DNA of 64,000 nt. Origin: Eupeodes corollae (taxonomy: Eukaryota; Arthropoda; Insecta; Diptera; Syrphidae). Of this stretch, positions 32,700-43,992 are shown in pieces. The DNA lies in assembly GCF_945859685.1 (NCBI RefSeq), contig NC_079149.1:84187073-84251072 (forward strand). The letters run 5' to 3'. A program made the translations under genes and the position numbers. The notes under the pieces are model-generated. The model was not told where the DNA came from. It did no database searches and saw only the letters and a program-made list of their open reading frames with translations. Numbering within the stretch: the stretch's first letter is position 1; each line of letters starts with the position of its first letter.

Positions 32700-34715
32700 G
32701 GTGAGCAAGGAAAGGGTTTAAAAGTGTGCCACATCAATTCACAGAGCTTATAGGTAAACTAGACGAATTTCAGCATTTATTTATCAACTCTGGCGTCGAT
32801 ATGGTATGTGTTAGTGAAACCTGGTTTTCTCATAAATCTGTTTGTCAGGTCGACGGGTTTAATGTTTTCCGATGTGGCAGAGCAGGCCGAGTTGGAGGTG
32901 GTGTAGTAATTTTTACACGCAGAGGTTTATTATGCAAACTTATCCGTAAGGCTACAACTGGTAGTGAAATTAAGTACCGATTCATTGAAGTTAGATCTCA
33001 TAATGATATTAAATTATTGATAGGATCAGTTTATAGGCCTCATCAGAATATCAATTTCTGTCAACTTTTTCTGTTCTTGATGACTTATCATTTGTTTCAC
33101 CTTTTCTTATAGTCGCTGGAGATTTCAACAATAATGTACTTCAAACCACAGAGTTGACTGATAGTATGAGTTCACTGAGCTTGTTTCCAATAAATGTTTC
33201 AACACCGACACATTTCACTAAAAACAATAGCACCCTCTTAGACATGTTTTTTGTAAGCCATTTAAGTAAAGTTCTTCTCTACAGCCAACTTTCTCCTCAG
33301 GTTTTTCCAAGCACGATCTTATTTACCTGCCTTTCGAATACTCGTCAGACTTTTCTCCTTCTTATTTTACATTCAGAGATTTTAAAAATTGTAATAAACA
33401 TCAGTTAGAAATTGATTTGGGTTTAATTAATTGGTGTCAAATTTACTGTCTACAATCGGTAGATGACTTTTCTGCATACGAACATTAACTGAGTATCTCT
33501 ACGATCTGCAAGTTCCGCTTAAGAAAGTACTACACCAAAACAAGACTCAGTATCGGTTAAATAACACCATAGTTAAACTCATCAGAGAACGGGATATGGC
33601 ATACAGACGATGGAAAATATTTAAGCTTGATGCGTTGCACAATAGTTACAAAAGGTTAAGAAATAGAGTAGTTTTTGCTATACGAAAATCTAAAAAGCTT
33701 TTTTACGCTCCTAAACTTGATCCTAGTTTAGCAAAAGGTAAACTCTGGAAAACCCTCAAAGATATTGGAGACTGTAGTAAGAATAACAATAACTTATCTA
33801 ACGTTGACGGTGAAGTCCTTAACAAAAATTTCACTGACCTAATAATTTTTTAGGTCGCAGCTACGAGTATATAGTTGATGAGAGCGAAATGAATTTTGTT
33901 TCGGTTGACAATCAAATGTCAAAGTTTAATTTCTCCTTTGTTGAGGACACAGAAGTACTTGAAAGTTTGATAGCAATAAAATCCAACTCTGAGGGGATTG
34001 ATGGCATGAATCCAGCTTTTCTCAAAGCCATTCTCCCTTATATACTTAAATATTTTACTCATTTATTTAACAGTATTTTTATGACAGGCACGTTTCCATC
34101 AGCCTGGAAACAAGCTAAGATCATTCCAATACCAAAAAATTGGAATTGTAATGAATTTTGACCAATTGCAATCTTACCTTTTCTCTCGAAAGTCTTGGAA
34201 AAAATCATGAACAAACAAATACGCTGTTTTTTATCCGAACAAAAACTGATTTGCTCTTATCAGTCTGATTTTAGAGCTAAGCATAGCTGTACACCAGCTC
34301 TAATTGAGGTTACTGAAGGAATAAGAACCGCAGTTGATAATGATAAAGTAACCATACTTACTCTTTTAGATTTTTCAAAAGCTTTTGATACGGTAAATAA
34401 AAATGTAATAAAGCTCCTTAACAAATTTAATTTTTCATCGTCATCAACTAAATTAATTTACTCATACCTATCTAAAAGATCGCAATCTGTTTTTGTGGAC
34501 AGTATATTGTCTTCTCCTCTTCCAGTGCATAGAGGTGTTCCCCAGGGTTCTATTCTGGGTCCCTAACTCTTCTCAATGTACATAAATTGTCTTTCTACCT
34601 GTCCCCTAAAGTCCTCTGTGCACATGTACGCAGACGATGTACAATTGTATAACAGTTTTCCTATTGGAATGCTTGAGAACGCGAATGACATTGGCGAAGA
34701 CGTTGTGCTTATTTC
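32700..34715 (+). mobile_element. forward LINE, cut off at the reverse-transcriptase YADD
   Basis: Starts at the endonuclease (KVCHINSQSL, VDMVCVSETWFSHKS, then IVAGDFNNNVLQ near 33115) and continues through a linker (LIRERDMAYRRWKIFKLD, KSKKLFYAPKLD). The reverse transcriptase shows NSEGIDGMNPAFLKAILPY, SAWKQAKIIPIPKN, SYQSDFRAKHSCTPALIEV, LLDFSKAFDTVNKNVIKLL, HRGVPQGSILGP and catalytic MYADDVQLY (about 34625). Coding stops near 34700, where the second Harbinger element begins; no continuation was found beyond 36720. Stops at several points make the copy inactive. Motif style is Jockey-like. Confidence 0.85.
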
Positions 34716-34831
34716 CTTAGTTCCTTATTCCTTACGTAAAGGTTGAGTATGTTTTTTCACTTCTTTGATGTTTTCATATATATTTTTTTTTAAGTGACTG
34801 TGGGAACTACAGCGAGGATACAAGTCAGGTT

Positions 34832-35020
34832 TAGGTGAACGCTCTCGAACAATTTATAGATATTGTTGGCCGCCATGATGAAAACATGTGTTCCCAAGCA
34901 CCATTGCATATGTCAGATAATTCGAATTCCGAAGCTTCGATCTCTAAAAGAAGAAAACTGAGAAAGCGATACTCTGATGCTAACGTGGATTAAATTTTGG
35001 CTGAAGAGCTTCTGGAAGAT
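34832..35020 (+). pseudogene. possible Harbinger accessory-protein C-terminus
   Basis: A forward frame encodes NALEQFIDIVGRHDENMC followed by SNSEASISKRRKLRKRYSD and stops at about 34995. It lies downstream of and convergent with the transposase, the position of the accessory gene in the first Harbinger element. No domain is visible. The basic stretch KRRKLRKR could be a nuclear localisation signal. The assignment rests on position only. Confidence 0.35.
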
Positions 35021-35305
35021 GAGCAATAGCTGAAAGTCCTGTGATATTCTTGTGTTTTTCTAAAGAAGTGATTTTTGTTTGTTTTTTTTTTTGTAATGTA
35101 TATGTAAATAATTTATGTAAAATGAAGTTACTAATTTTGTGTTACTAGTTTTAAGATGAAAACGATTATTTTTTAAAAATGTAAGTTAGGCTTAAAAAAA
35201 TTATGTTCCTTTTATTTATGTCACTAGAAAAAAAAATAAAAAAAGTAATGAATTTAAAAAGGTATTTTTTTACTATTTTCATATATGCAAAGGATTTAAT
35301 TGTTT

Positions 35306-36500
35306 TTAGAAAATTTGGTGGCATATGGTATACTCTACGTTTCCTTCATTAATCATCCAGTTGGCAAATGTATTTCTAATGTTAACAGCATTTGAAGCTG
35401 GTTGTTGCAACTTTGTTTCATGATCACCAAGTGGCAAGTCGCAATGCTCGTGGGCTGTATGTTCGGCTTGCAAATAATTGTGCAAAATGCAACAGCACAA
35501 TATGAAAGGCTTCGCAACTGATAGTTGTACCTCGAAGGGTTCTAAGAGAATTCTCCAAGTATGGGCAAGGATTCAAAATGTGCTCTCTACTATTGTTCTA
35601 GCCCTGGAATGTCTGAAAACAACAACGTAATTAATTTGTATCTAAAAATTTAGTTTTTTCTAATAGATGAATACTGAATACCTATAATTATAAATTAGCT
35701 GTTTTTGGTTCAGAGAAGTCCCCGGATACGGTGTTAGCATGTTATATCTTAAACCAAAAGCTTCATCACCAACAAGTACATATGGTTGTGGCTCAGTTGT
35801 GTCTGTTAATGGAGTATCAGCTGGTACTTTCAGTTTAACTGGTTTATTTATCCAGTGATTTCCAAAATAGCAAGGAGAAAATACTGTTGAATCTGAATTT
35901 CGACCATGAGCCCCAATGCTAACCATTACAAATCTGTAATTTGCGTCCACTTAAGCCATGAGGATTGTCGAAAAACACTTTTTGTAGTTAACATTGAAGC
36001 TTCCTGAGTTTCGTGGAGCGAACATTCTAATATGCTTGCCATCAACTGCTTCTAAGCAATTTGGAAAGTTCAAGGTTTTTAAAAAACCATCCGCGATATT
36101 TTGCCATTCCTTCGGATTCTGACACATAGGCATATAGATTTTTTTGAGACGATTATTGATAGCAGAAATTGTTTGATGATGCAATTTTGAACAGTTGTTT
36201 TTCCCATCAAAAATCGGAATGACAAATCAGCAAAACTGGCTCTAGTAGTAGTTTTTCGGAAAAGATTATTCTTTGGTGCAATATCATCTTGGATTTCATT
36301 TAAAATAAAATTGTTCTATTTGTTATTTTTCTAAACACTGAAATAATGTAAAATATTCTCCGTGAAGTTTTCGGGCACGATATAAAGGATGTACTTGGTA
36401 AATTCGTCTTCGAAAACTGTAACTTTTTCTGTTTTTTAATGCATGGTATATTGCCAAAAGCAACAATAATTTTCTTCTTTTTTGTACATTCATAATTTTT
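35306..36500 (-). pseudogene. Harbinger (ALP1/HARBI1-like) transposase
   Basis: The N-terminal part begins near 36490 (MNVQKRRKLLLLLAIYHALK), then FADLSFRFLMGKTTVQN. After a frameshift near 36190 comes WQNIADGFLKTLNFPNCLEA followed by VDGKHIRMFAPRNSGSF (first aspartate), then an in-frame stop after STILMA, VDANYRFVMVSIGAHGRNSD, and VLVGDEAFGLRYNM (second aspartate). A 69-bp intron (35681-35613, GTATTC...TTTCAG) precedes SRARTIVESTF, carrying the catalytic glutamate; the next codon is a stop (FGI became F-stop-I). The C-terminus ends at 35306. Few lesions break the frame, so this is a fairly young copy. Confidence 0.87.
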
Positions 36501-36734
36501 TAAAAACCCTTCTCTTATTTTCTAATATTTGTTGCAATTTATTTATTGAGAACACTAGAAGGAAACAAACAAATACAATTCATTTGATTTATTTCACTGA
36601 CATAGAAATTTCCAATGACAGAAATTTTCAATGATGGCTCTAAACGACCTGTCAAAAAAAGTTCCAATGTTCCTTTTCAATGATGAAAACCAATGATAGC
36701 TATAACTGGCGCCTAAGGATAATATAAGGGACAG

Positions 36735-36850
36735 TCAGGGTGGCACCAAAAAAAAATGTTTAAAAAAAACGATTACTGCTGCTGTTCTAGTTTTTAAGTA
36801 GTTTTAAGTATTTTTAAATAGTATTATTATAAGTCTACGACGCGTTTCGA
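36735..36850. repeat. dispersed repeat, copy 1
   Basis: Begins TCAGGGTGGCACCAAAAAA, continues with TGTTCTAGTTTTTAAGTAGT and reaches AATAGTATTATTA. The same block, with small differences, is at 62129-62255. Right of it here lies ACGCGTTTCGAAGATGTTTC and CTCCATCATCGGGCGG, a motif style I have seen in the 3' regions of arthropod repeats. It does not code for protein. The second copy follows a LINE 3' end, so it could be an independent short element or a shared 3' region. Confidence 0.75.
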
Positions 36851-38448
36851 AGATGTTTCTCCATCATCGGGCGGAATACCAAGTTTTTTTTTAATTTTCT
36901 TGGTTTTAGATTAAGTTCTTGTTATTTAGTATTAAAATTTATCTAGGCCGATAGGCAGTAGTTATAAGATAATGGATTAAATTAGAGCATGCGCATAGGG
37001 CCAGTAAGATATTTTTGTAAGCTTTTGAAATTTACGCTAGTTTCTTAAGAATTTTTGTCTAGCTTTAAGATAGGTTTAAGATTTTGATAAAATACAAAAA
37101 AAAATAATAAAAAATGCAAATTCATCTCAAAACGTAGAATTTTTCAATTTATTGACAACTCAAAAGTTTTTGAATTTAATAGATAGTCAATTTTGGGAGA
37201 ATAAAGACTTTAGGGAAGCCTCTTTGCGGTGTGATTGGAATATGGATGGATTTCCTATTTAGGCCTCAGTTAAAAGTAGAATTCTTAGCCACAAAGTGGA
37301 AACAAAAATAAATTTAAAACACGTGTAGTTTTGAATTCAAAGGAATTACTACGAAAATATAAATAAAATATTTCAAATATATATTTTATGTGAATTAAAC
37401 ACGATTTTTTTTCGAGAAAGTATAATTATGAAAAAATTGAATATGTATCTAATTTAATAAATGTATAATTGTCAATAAGTCTACTGTTTTTGATTCGTCA
37501 TGACCATAAACATATAAGAACATTTTATCAACCAGCTGGTATTGTTTTGACTTTTATATCAAATTTTATAAAGATAAAGCATGTATTCTTTTAATATGTG
37601 GTGTATTTATAATAAAATAATTATTAGGCTGATAATATTTAGGCTTTCAATTTTTTTTTTTAAATTCGATTAAAATCTACTGCTTTAATTTTGAATATAC
37701 ATACACATAGAAAAGTATACCTACAAAATATATTTATCAGTTTTAATTGCCCTTGAATTTTTTGAAGAAGAAATATTTAAGTGAGTAATTTTTGAGATAA
37801 CTTTAACTTTTTTTATTTAAAATATAAAAATTGATGTATTGCAAAAGTTCTATAATAGTTGTTTGTTTAAAAAATGCAGAATGAAAAACTTCCTTACATC
37901 AGAGATGACAAACCTACATAAATAAAATGTCTTTTTATTCAACATTATTAAGTGTGAAATATGATGAAATCACTAACAGTCTTTTTGTGTAAAGCTGATT
38001 GTACATTCTGCGACTTCAATCGGGGATTAGAAAAACATTTAAATCGATAGTTTATTGAAAACTTGCATTAAACTCTTTTCAGAAATTGGATTGTTCTAGA
38101 AAAGAATCTTTAGTCATGAAAAGTGCATCTTATATTAACTTTAAAGATCAAATTTTAATTCGTCTCTTTAGTTGTATAGAGGGAAAGTCAAGAGTTATAA
38201 GTTAATTTCTTCAATAAAATTGTCGATTTAGAACATCAAAATTTCGACTTTTTAATATATTTTCAAAATGTAAACAGCTGTTTAAAAAAAGCGCAGCATT
38301 TGGTTGGCATTATTTTATTTATAAATTCTTGTTCTTGAGAGCATTATATTTGTTTGAAATTTAAAACGCATTTTTTTCCAACAGAACGAATTCATTTAAA
38401 TCAGTATTAAAAGTACATCACAGTAAGCAATTAATTTGTATTCATATA
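36851..38448. other. non-coding AT-rich stretch
   Basis: Very AT-rich sequence without recognised coding or inverted-repeat structure. No open frame here looks like a gene. Confidence 0.45.
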
Positions 38449-38449
38449 A

Positions 38450-41400
38450 AAAAAAGAGGCTGGAATGCGACCCACACTGATAACTTCCCATCCCGAATGT
38501 CGATTTGTCTTGCTTAAAAGTTTGTAGGTTTTCGTGTTTTGTTAAAAAAGTTGTCAGTTGTATTATTCTTAAAAATTTTAAAATTACCAACAAAAATTTT
38601 CATATAAAGAAATGGTTTAGTTTGAAAATTAAATTTTGTTAAATAATTTTTAGTCGAAAAAAATGTTTTAACATTTATTAAATTTTTACAAATTGGATGA
38701 ATGAAATTAGTTTGCGAGATATCATGAACCGAACATCAATTTTCACCAAATTTCTACTATTACTACTATTTCTTGTAGATTATATTTTTTATGAAAAACG
38801 GACTGTTGGATTTTTATAAAAAAAAACTACTTAATATGGAAAACAATAGTTTCTTTGAAATAAAAAAAATATTTGAAGACAATATTTTTAATTTTTAAAA
38901 GCTTTTTGAGTTTTAGCATTGTTTTTTTTGTATAAGGTTTCTATTTTTTGTAGCGAGCGCATCACAACAATCCGCATCAAGGCTAAATTCGCCAACATAA
39001 GCCTAATATGCTCGCATGCCACAACAAAAGAGAAAGATGAAGACACCAAAGACATATTCTTCGAGCTCTTGGACAAGACATATGAGCAGTGCCCTGGCTA
39101 TGACATTAAAATTGCCTTAGGAGATTTAAATGCCAAGCTAGGAAGAGAAGACATCTTTGGTGGCATAATCGGGAGATACAGCCTGCACGACACTACCTCC
39201 GACAACGGATTCAGGCTGGTCGATTTCGCTGCGGGGCGAGACGTTCTGGTAGCTAGTACGCAGTTCACGCATCTTAATATCCACAAGGGGACATGGAAAT
39301 CTTCTGATCAATCAACCGTCAACCAGATTGACCACATTGCGATCGACGCACGACACTTCTCCAGTATCCAGGATATCCGAACATTCCGAGAGGCCAACAT
39401 TGACTCGGACCACTACCTCGTTGTAGCCAAGGTACGGCTACGGATATCCCGATCCAAGCCAAAACAAGGAGATACTGTGAGAAGATTCGACGTTAGACGG
39501 CTACAATCGCAAGAGACTGCCATGTCCTTTTCCGATCGAGTCTCTAATAACCTCTTAAGGAGTCCTATGCCTCCTGCATTAAGCATTGAAAACCAGTGGC
39601 AACATTGCCTTGCAGCCATCAGAGATGCCGCCTCTTAAGTACTAGGTTTCACCCGGCCACCAAAGCGAAACCCTTGGTTTGACGACGAATGCCGGCAAAC
39701 GCACGCAGCGAAACAAGAGGCATACAAAACGGCGCTGCACAAAAGGACTAGAGCTGTCACAACAGGAATGAGGTTCGTAAATTTTACCAAAAGGTAAAAA
39801 AAGCTCCCAAGGGTACCAGCCACGAACCGAAGACTGTAAAGACGATCAGGGGAACATCGTAGTGGAACCGCAGTCCATGCTGAAAGATCACTTCTGTAAA
39901 TTATATAACGGCGATGACGAACCGAATTCCGCTGTAAGGGAGATAGAACCACTCAACCTCGGCGATGCAGATCAACAATTCCGCCTACCCAACCTTGATG
40001 AAGTGAGGATAGCTATATCTAAACTTAAGTCAAACAAAGCTGCTGGAGCTGAAGGCATCGCTGCCGAACTATTCAAAGCAGCAAGCGATGAGCATGCACC
40101 AACTCATCTGCAAAATATGGTCGGAAGAAAGCATGCTCGATGAGTGGAATCTCAGCATAGTGTGCCCGATACATACGAAAGGAGACCCTCTAAACTGCGC
40201 CAACTACAGAGGCATCAGTCTCCTTAACATTGCGTATAAGATCCTCTCTGCCGTATTATGTGAACGTCTGAAGCCATTCGTCAACAACCTGATTGGTCCT
40301 TGTCAGTGTGGCTTCAGACCAGGAAAGTCCACTATCGACCAAATATTCACACTACGGCAGATCTTGGAAAAAACCCAGGAGCTTCAAATCGATACCCACC
40401 ATCTCTTTATCGATTTTAAAGCCGCGTATGACAGCATGTATAGGGAAGAGCTCTACCGAGCAATGTCTAGTTTTGGCATCCCTGTTAAACTTATCCGTTT
40501 GTGCAGAATGACGATGGAGAACGCATGCTGCTCTATCAAGGTCGGAAAAGATCTTACCGATTCATTTGATGTCAAAAAAGGTTTTAGACAAGGCGATGCA
40601 CTGTCATGCGACTTCTTCAACATCGTTCTGGAAAGAATTGTGCAAAACTCAACTGTCAACACTAGAGGCACAATCTTCCAAAGTTCCATCCAATTACTCG
40701 GATACGCAGATGACATTGACATAATTGGAAGATCAAAGCGTGATGTCAGTAGAGCGTTTTTGAGCATTGCGACGGAAGCAAAGAAGATGGGCTAAGTTGT
40801 CAACGAGGGCAAGACCAAGTATATGCTGTCATCAAATAAGGACACTGAACGACGACGTCTTGGACAAAACGTCACCATGGACAGCTATAACTTTGAGGTA
40901 GTTAAGGACTTTGTCTACCTAGCCACCTCTATTAATGCAGACAACGACACCAGCGCTGAAATCAAACGAAGAATAACTCTTGCAAATCGCTGCTGGCAAT
41001 TGAGAAGTAAAGTCCTCTCTCGAGCATGTAAAATCACCATCTATAAGACACTCATCATCCCGGTTCTCATTTATGGCGCTGAGGCCTCGACCCTGTCAAA
41101 GAAAGATGAGAGTGTCTTAGGATGCTTCGAGAGAAAAATTCTTCGGGTGATTTTTGGTCCCGTACGCATAGATGGAGAATGGAGGAGAAGATATAACGAC
41201 GAATTGTACGGGCTGTACAGCGAAACTGACCTAGTTAGCAGAATTAAAGTCCAACGGCTTAGATGGCTAGGTCATGTAGAGCGAATGGACATCAACGCTC
41301 CAGCCCGGAAGGCTTCGAATCCAATCCTGAGGGACGGCGCTGTAGAGGAAGACCGCGACTCAGGTGGCGCACCCAGGTGGGAGAGGACCTCAACCAACTT

Positions 41401-42240
41401 GGCGTGCGAAACTGGAGACAGCTAGCTAGGGACCAAGCTGGCTGGAGATGCATGTTGGTTGAGGCCCAGGTCCGCCCGGACTATCAATTAGGTTTTCCTG
41501 AGTGTTGACAACAATATTTTTTAAAAGATAAAAGAAGTTTAAAGCTAATATCTCAAAGTTTTGCAAAGAAATTTAAGTCGAAAATCAATTTTTACCAACT
41601 TTTAATAATTGTTTTGTTTATATTTTTATTTTTGTAAAAAACTGTCTATGCGATTTTTCTCAATTTAAAAAAAAAAAACGAGATTTCTTATAAGTTAAAA
41701 TTAGTTGGAAGACATGATCTCAAATTTTTGAAAAGCTATTTGAGTCGAAATTCAATTTTTACCAAGTTTGAGTAATGTTTTTTTTGGATTTTGATTTTTT
41801 ATAAAAAAAACTGTCAATTCGATTTTTTTTTTAAATTTTACCAGATGTTAAAAACGTTATTTTCATTTTGTATTCGTAAAATATTCGAGACAATTTTTGT
41901 TTCCACTTTTTGGGATTTATAAAAAAAAGGTAATTGGATTTAAAAAAAAAATAGTTGTTTGGTATCACGTTACAATATATTATATAAAATTTAATTCAAG
42001 TCTCTAGCGGTTTTGGTTCGTAAGATATTTAAAGTTAACCAACATTTTCAACTTTTTTTTAAACTGTTTAGGAAAATTACTGCTGGTTCTTGAGCTATGG
42101 ACGACGAAAAAAACGTCAAGAACGTACGCACGCACATGCATCTTTCTAAAAATATTTTATTTCGACTCTAGGGACCTTGAAACGTCAAGAAATGTCAACA
42201 TTTGGAATTTGACCCATTAAAATAACTTCCTATGGGAAGT
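38450..42240 (-). mobile_element. AT-rich repeat-built element, copy I (split by an RTE LINE)
   Basis: Left end: GAGGCTGGAATGCGACCCAC, CACTGATAACTTCCCATC and a TTAAAAGTTTGTAGGTTTTC stretch. Right end: CGACTCTAGGGACCTTGAAA and AACTTCCTATGGGAAG (about 42222-42237). Between them are repeats of the type CTGTCAATTCGATTTTTCTC, ATGTTGACAACAATATTTTT and GAGTCGAAAATCAATTTTTA. The same arrangement is seen in three other copies between 46429 and 52240. No coding capacity was found. Orientation is given relative to copies II and III, which place the CTTCC...GGAAG end on the left. Confidence 0.75.
38953..41505 (+). mobile_element. RTE-type LINE inserted in copy I
   Basis: 5'-truncated within the endonuclease: IKAKFANISLICSHATTKEK, IKIALGDLNAKLGRED, HKGTWKSSDQS, QIDHIAIDARHFSS, NIDSDHYLVVAKVRLR. 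Then a shifted linker and reverse transcriptase: KSNKAAGAEGIAAELFKAA, WNLSIVCPIHTKGDPLNCAN, YRGISLLNIAYKILS, GFRPGKSTIDQIFTLRQ, HHLFIDFKAAYDSMY, GFRQGDALSCDFFN and the catalytic GYADDIDIIGRSKRDV (about 40700). The C-terminus includes KTLIIPVLIYGAEASTLSKK, VQRLRWLGHVERMD and RCRGRPRLRWRTQVGEDLNQ. A 235-codon frame covers the whole palm. Few shifts suggest recent insertion; no poly(A) tail is visible. Confidence 0.9.
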
Positions 42241-42883
42241 AAATAAACTTTTAAGCTCATTTGTACGTTTTCCTACCCTTGAAGTCGAATGATTTAGCAA
42301 ATTCCCTTTTTCCAATGCTGCCAAAAACTCTTTTTTTGATGTCCTAAGTTAATTACTTGTACCTCCTTGGAAACTGGGAAATAGCATTCACTGAAATAGG
42401 CACAATTTGAATTTGCTGCGATTCTTTTGATATTGAAAAACTTTTTAAAATATTTCGCGTAATTTGTTGGCTGTTATTTAGTAAAGATGGTTTTTAATAC
42501 GTCTAGAGCTTGAGAATTATTAGCGTACTGATGTTTTTTTTACATAGTTCCGCAGAAAAAACATCTTAGTTTATCAAATCACATGATCTTGGTGGTTAAT
42601 TGAAGTCACCAAAACGTGAAATTAAGCGACCAGGAAACTTTTCAACCAAATAAGCCCTAAATAATCGTTTTTTTTTGTTTTGTTGCCTCGTCTACACTTA
42701 CTACATATCGCCCAAATCATGGTCTCCGATTGCTGACTAGAAGAAGGTGTACGACTTGTTCATTTGCAGTGTACGATGGGAAATATATAAATTCGGCTCA
42801 ACAACACTTTGTGCTTGAAGCTAACTCGATTGGACGTGGACTTTATGACAGGTGTTTATTTGACTTGCGGTTTTACATGGGGT
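42241..42883. other. unassigned non-coding spacer
   Basis: Sequence between AT-rich copy I and the nested inverted-repeat elements. No protein similarity or terminal repeats were recognised. Confidence 0.4.
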
Positions 42884-43992
42884 GGTTCAGACAACATAAA
42901 GGAGTTTATCTACAGTCAACTTCATTCATTGAACGTAAATTTTGACCAATGCAATTAGTTAGTTTTTTAAGTGTCATACAATTTAAACTCGGAACCTTGC
43001 TTCACAAACCTCTACCTTATGTTAATTGTGCAGAAAAGCATCATTGTCTACAAAACACTTCTCAGGCAAGCTCCAAGTCCAACACGATTTGTAATTTGTA
43101 TTGTAAAGAAATATTACTTATTACTTTTCCAATTTGACAAGGAGCCCTTTTACACAAAACATCAAATGAAATCGTGCCGAAAATAAATAAATCATATAAA
43201 TAATCAACATTCAGCTTTCAGTTAAATGAAAAACTTTAATTAACTGTCATTTTGACATAAATCTACTTGACTCAATATTGGGCAGGTTCAAACGACATAA
43301 GGGACTTGATAGTAAGGCAAGTTTTCTATCATTTTATTGGCCAGCTTTCAAAAAATTGCCTTCCAATTAAGGCAACTTTATTGACTGAAAAGTAAGTCCC
43401 TTACTTTTAAAGTCAAGTTCGTTTCTGTCAATCAGCTGTTGAAGAAATTTCATCGCATTGTGTTCTAATGGACCATTTAACATATTCTTTTACCAAGTCG
43501 TACAAAAATCGTATAATTTCACAAAATGCCGAATGCGGTAAATATTTCGATAAAAAAACGATCAACCGCAGATAGAAAAGATTCTTGCTTACTTAACAAA
43601 CACGAAGTAAACATAAGTTATTTGGGAGCTTGTGATGATCTTTCTATCTTATGAAGTAATGCCTGTCAAATTAAATTGTTTTAATTTTGTTTTAGATTTC
43701 ACGTGACCTTACTGTATAGTAAAGAAATAAAGCTTTGACTTTGACGTTAACTATATGCCAAAAGTTAACTACTTGCCTTTGCATAAATTTGCGTTTAGAG
43801 AATGCAGTTGGCTATAAATGAAGTCCCTTATGTTGCCTGAACCTGCTCGTTAAGGAAGATTTGTCTTCACGAATTTTCTAGTAAACTTTCAAACAAAGCT
43901 CCCTTAATTGGAATGCACTATTATGACAGCTGGCCAATCAGATATTAGAAACTTGCCTTACTTTCAAGTTTCTTACATATGTTGTCTGAACC
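42884..43992. mobile_element. outer inverted-repeat element (MITE-like)
   Basis: The left end GGTTCAGACAACATAAAGGA (42884) and the inverse of the right end GGTTCAGACAACATATGTAA share 15 identical terminal bases. Its right arm (about 43895-43992) is also similar to the left arm of the element nested inside: both contain GTAAGGCAAGTTT, TTGGCCAGCT and ATTCCAATTAAG or TTCCAATTAAG. Non-coding. No clear target duplication. Confidence 0.62.
43283..43845. mobile_element. inner inverted-repeat element (MITE-like, 563 bp)
   Basis: The left end CAGGTTCAAACGACATAAGG (43283) and the inverse of the right end CAGGTTCAGGCAACATAAGG match in 17 of 20 bases, and both continue GACTT. The interior is non-coding. 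It is clearly related to the outer pair of ends (GGTTCAGACAACATAA), so a member of the family seems to have inserted into another member. Confidence 0.68.

Larger units (their letters stand above)
34720..36720. mobile_element. second Harbinger-type transposon
   Basis: Contains a reverse transposase (36500-35306) and a possible forward accessory-gene tail (34832-34995), again convergent. Terminal inverted repeats are not clear: TTCCTTACG near 34727 and the inverse TATCCTTAGGCG near 36716 are weakly similar. Boundaries are therefore set by where LINE coding stops on the left and a dispersed repeat begins on the right. The family differs from that at 4834-7327 (catalytic block EAVDGKH versus GAIDGTH). 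Confidence 0.68.
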
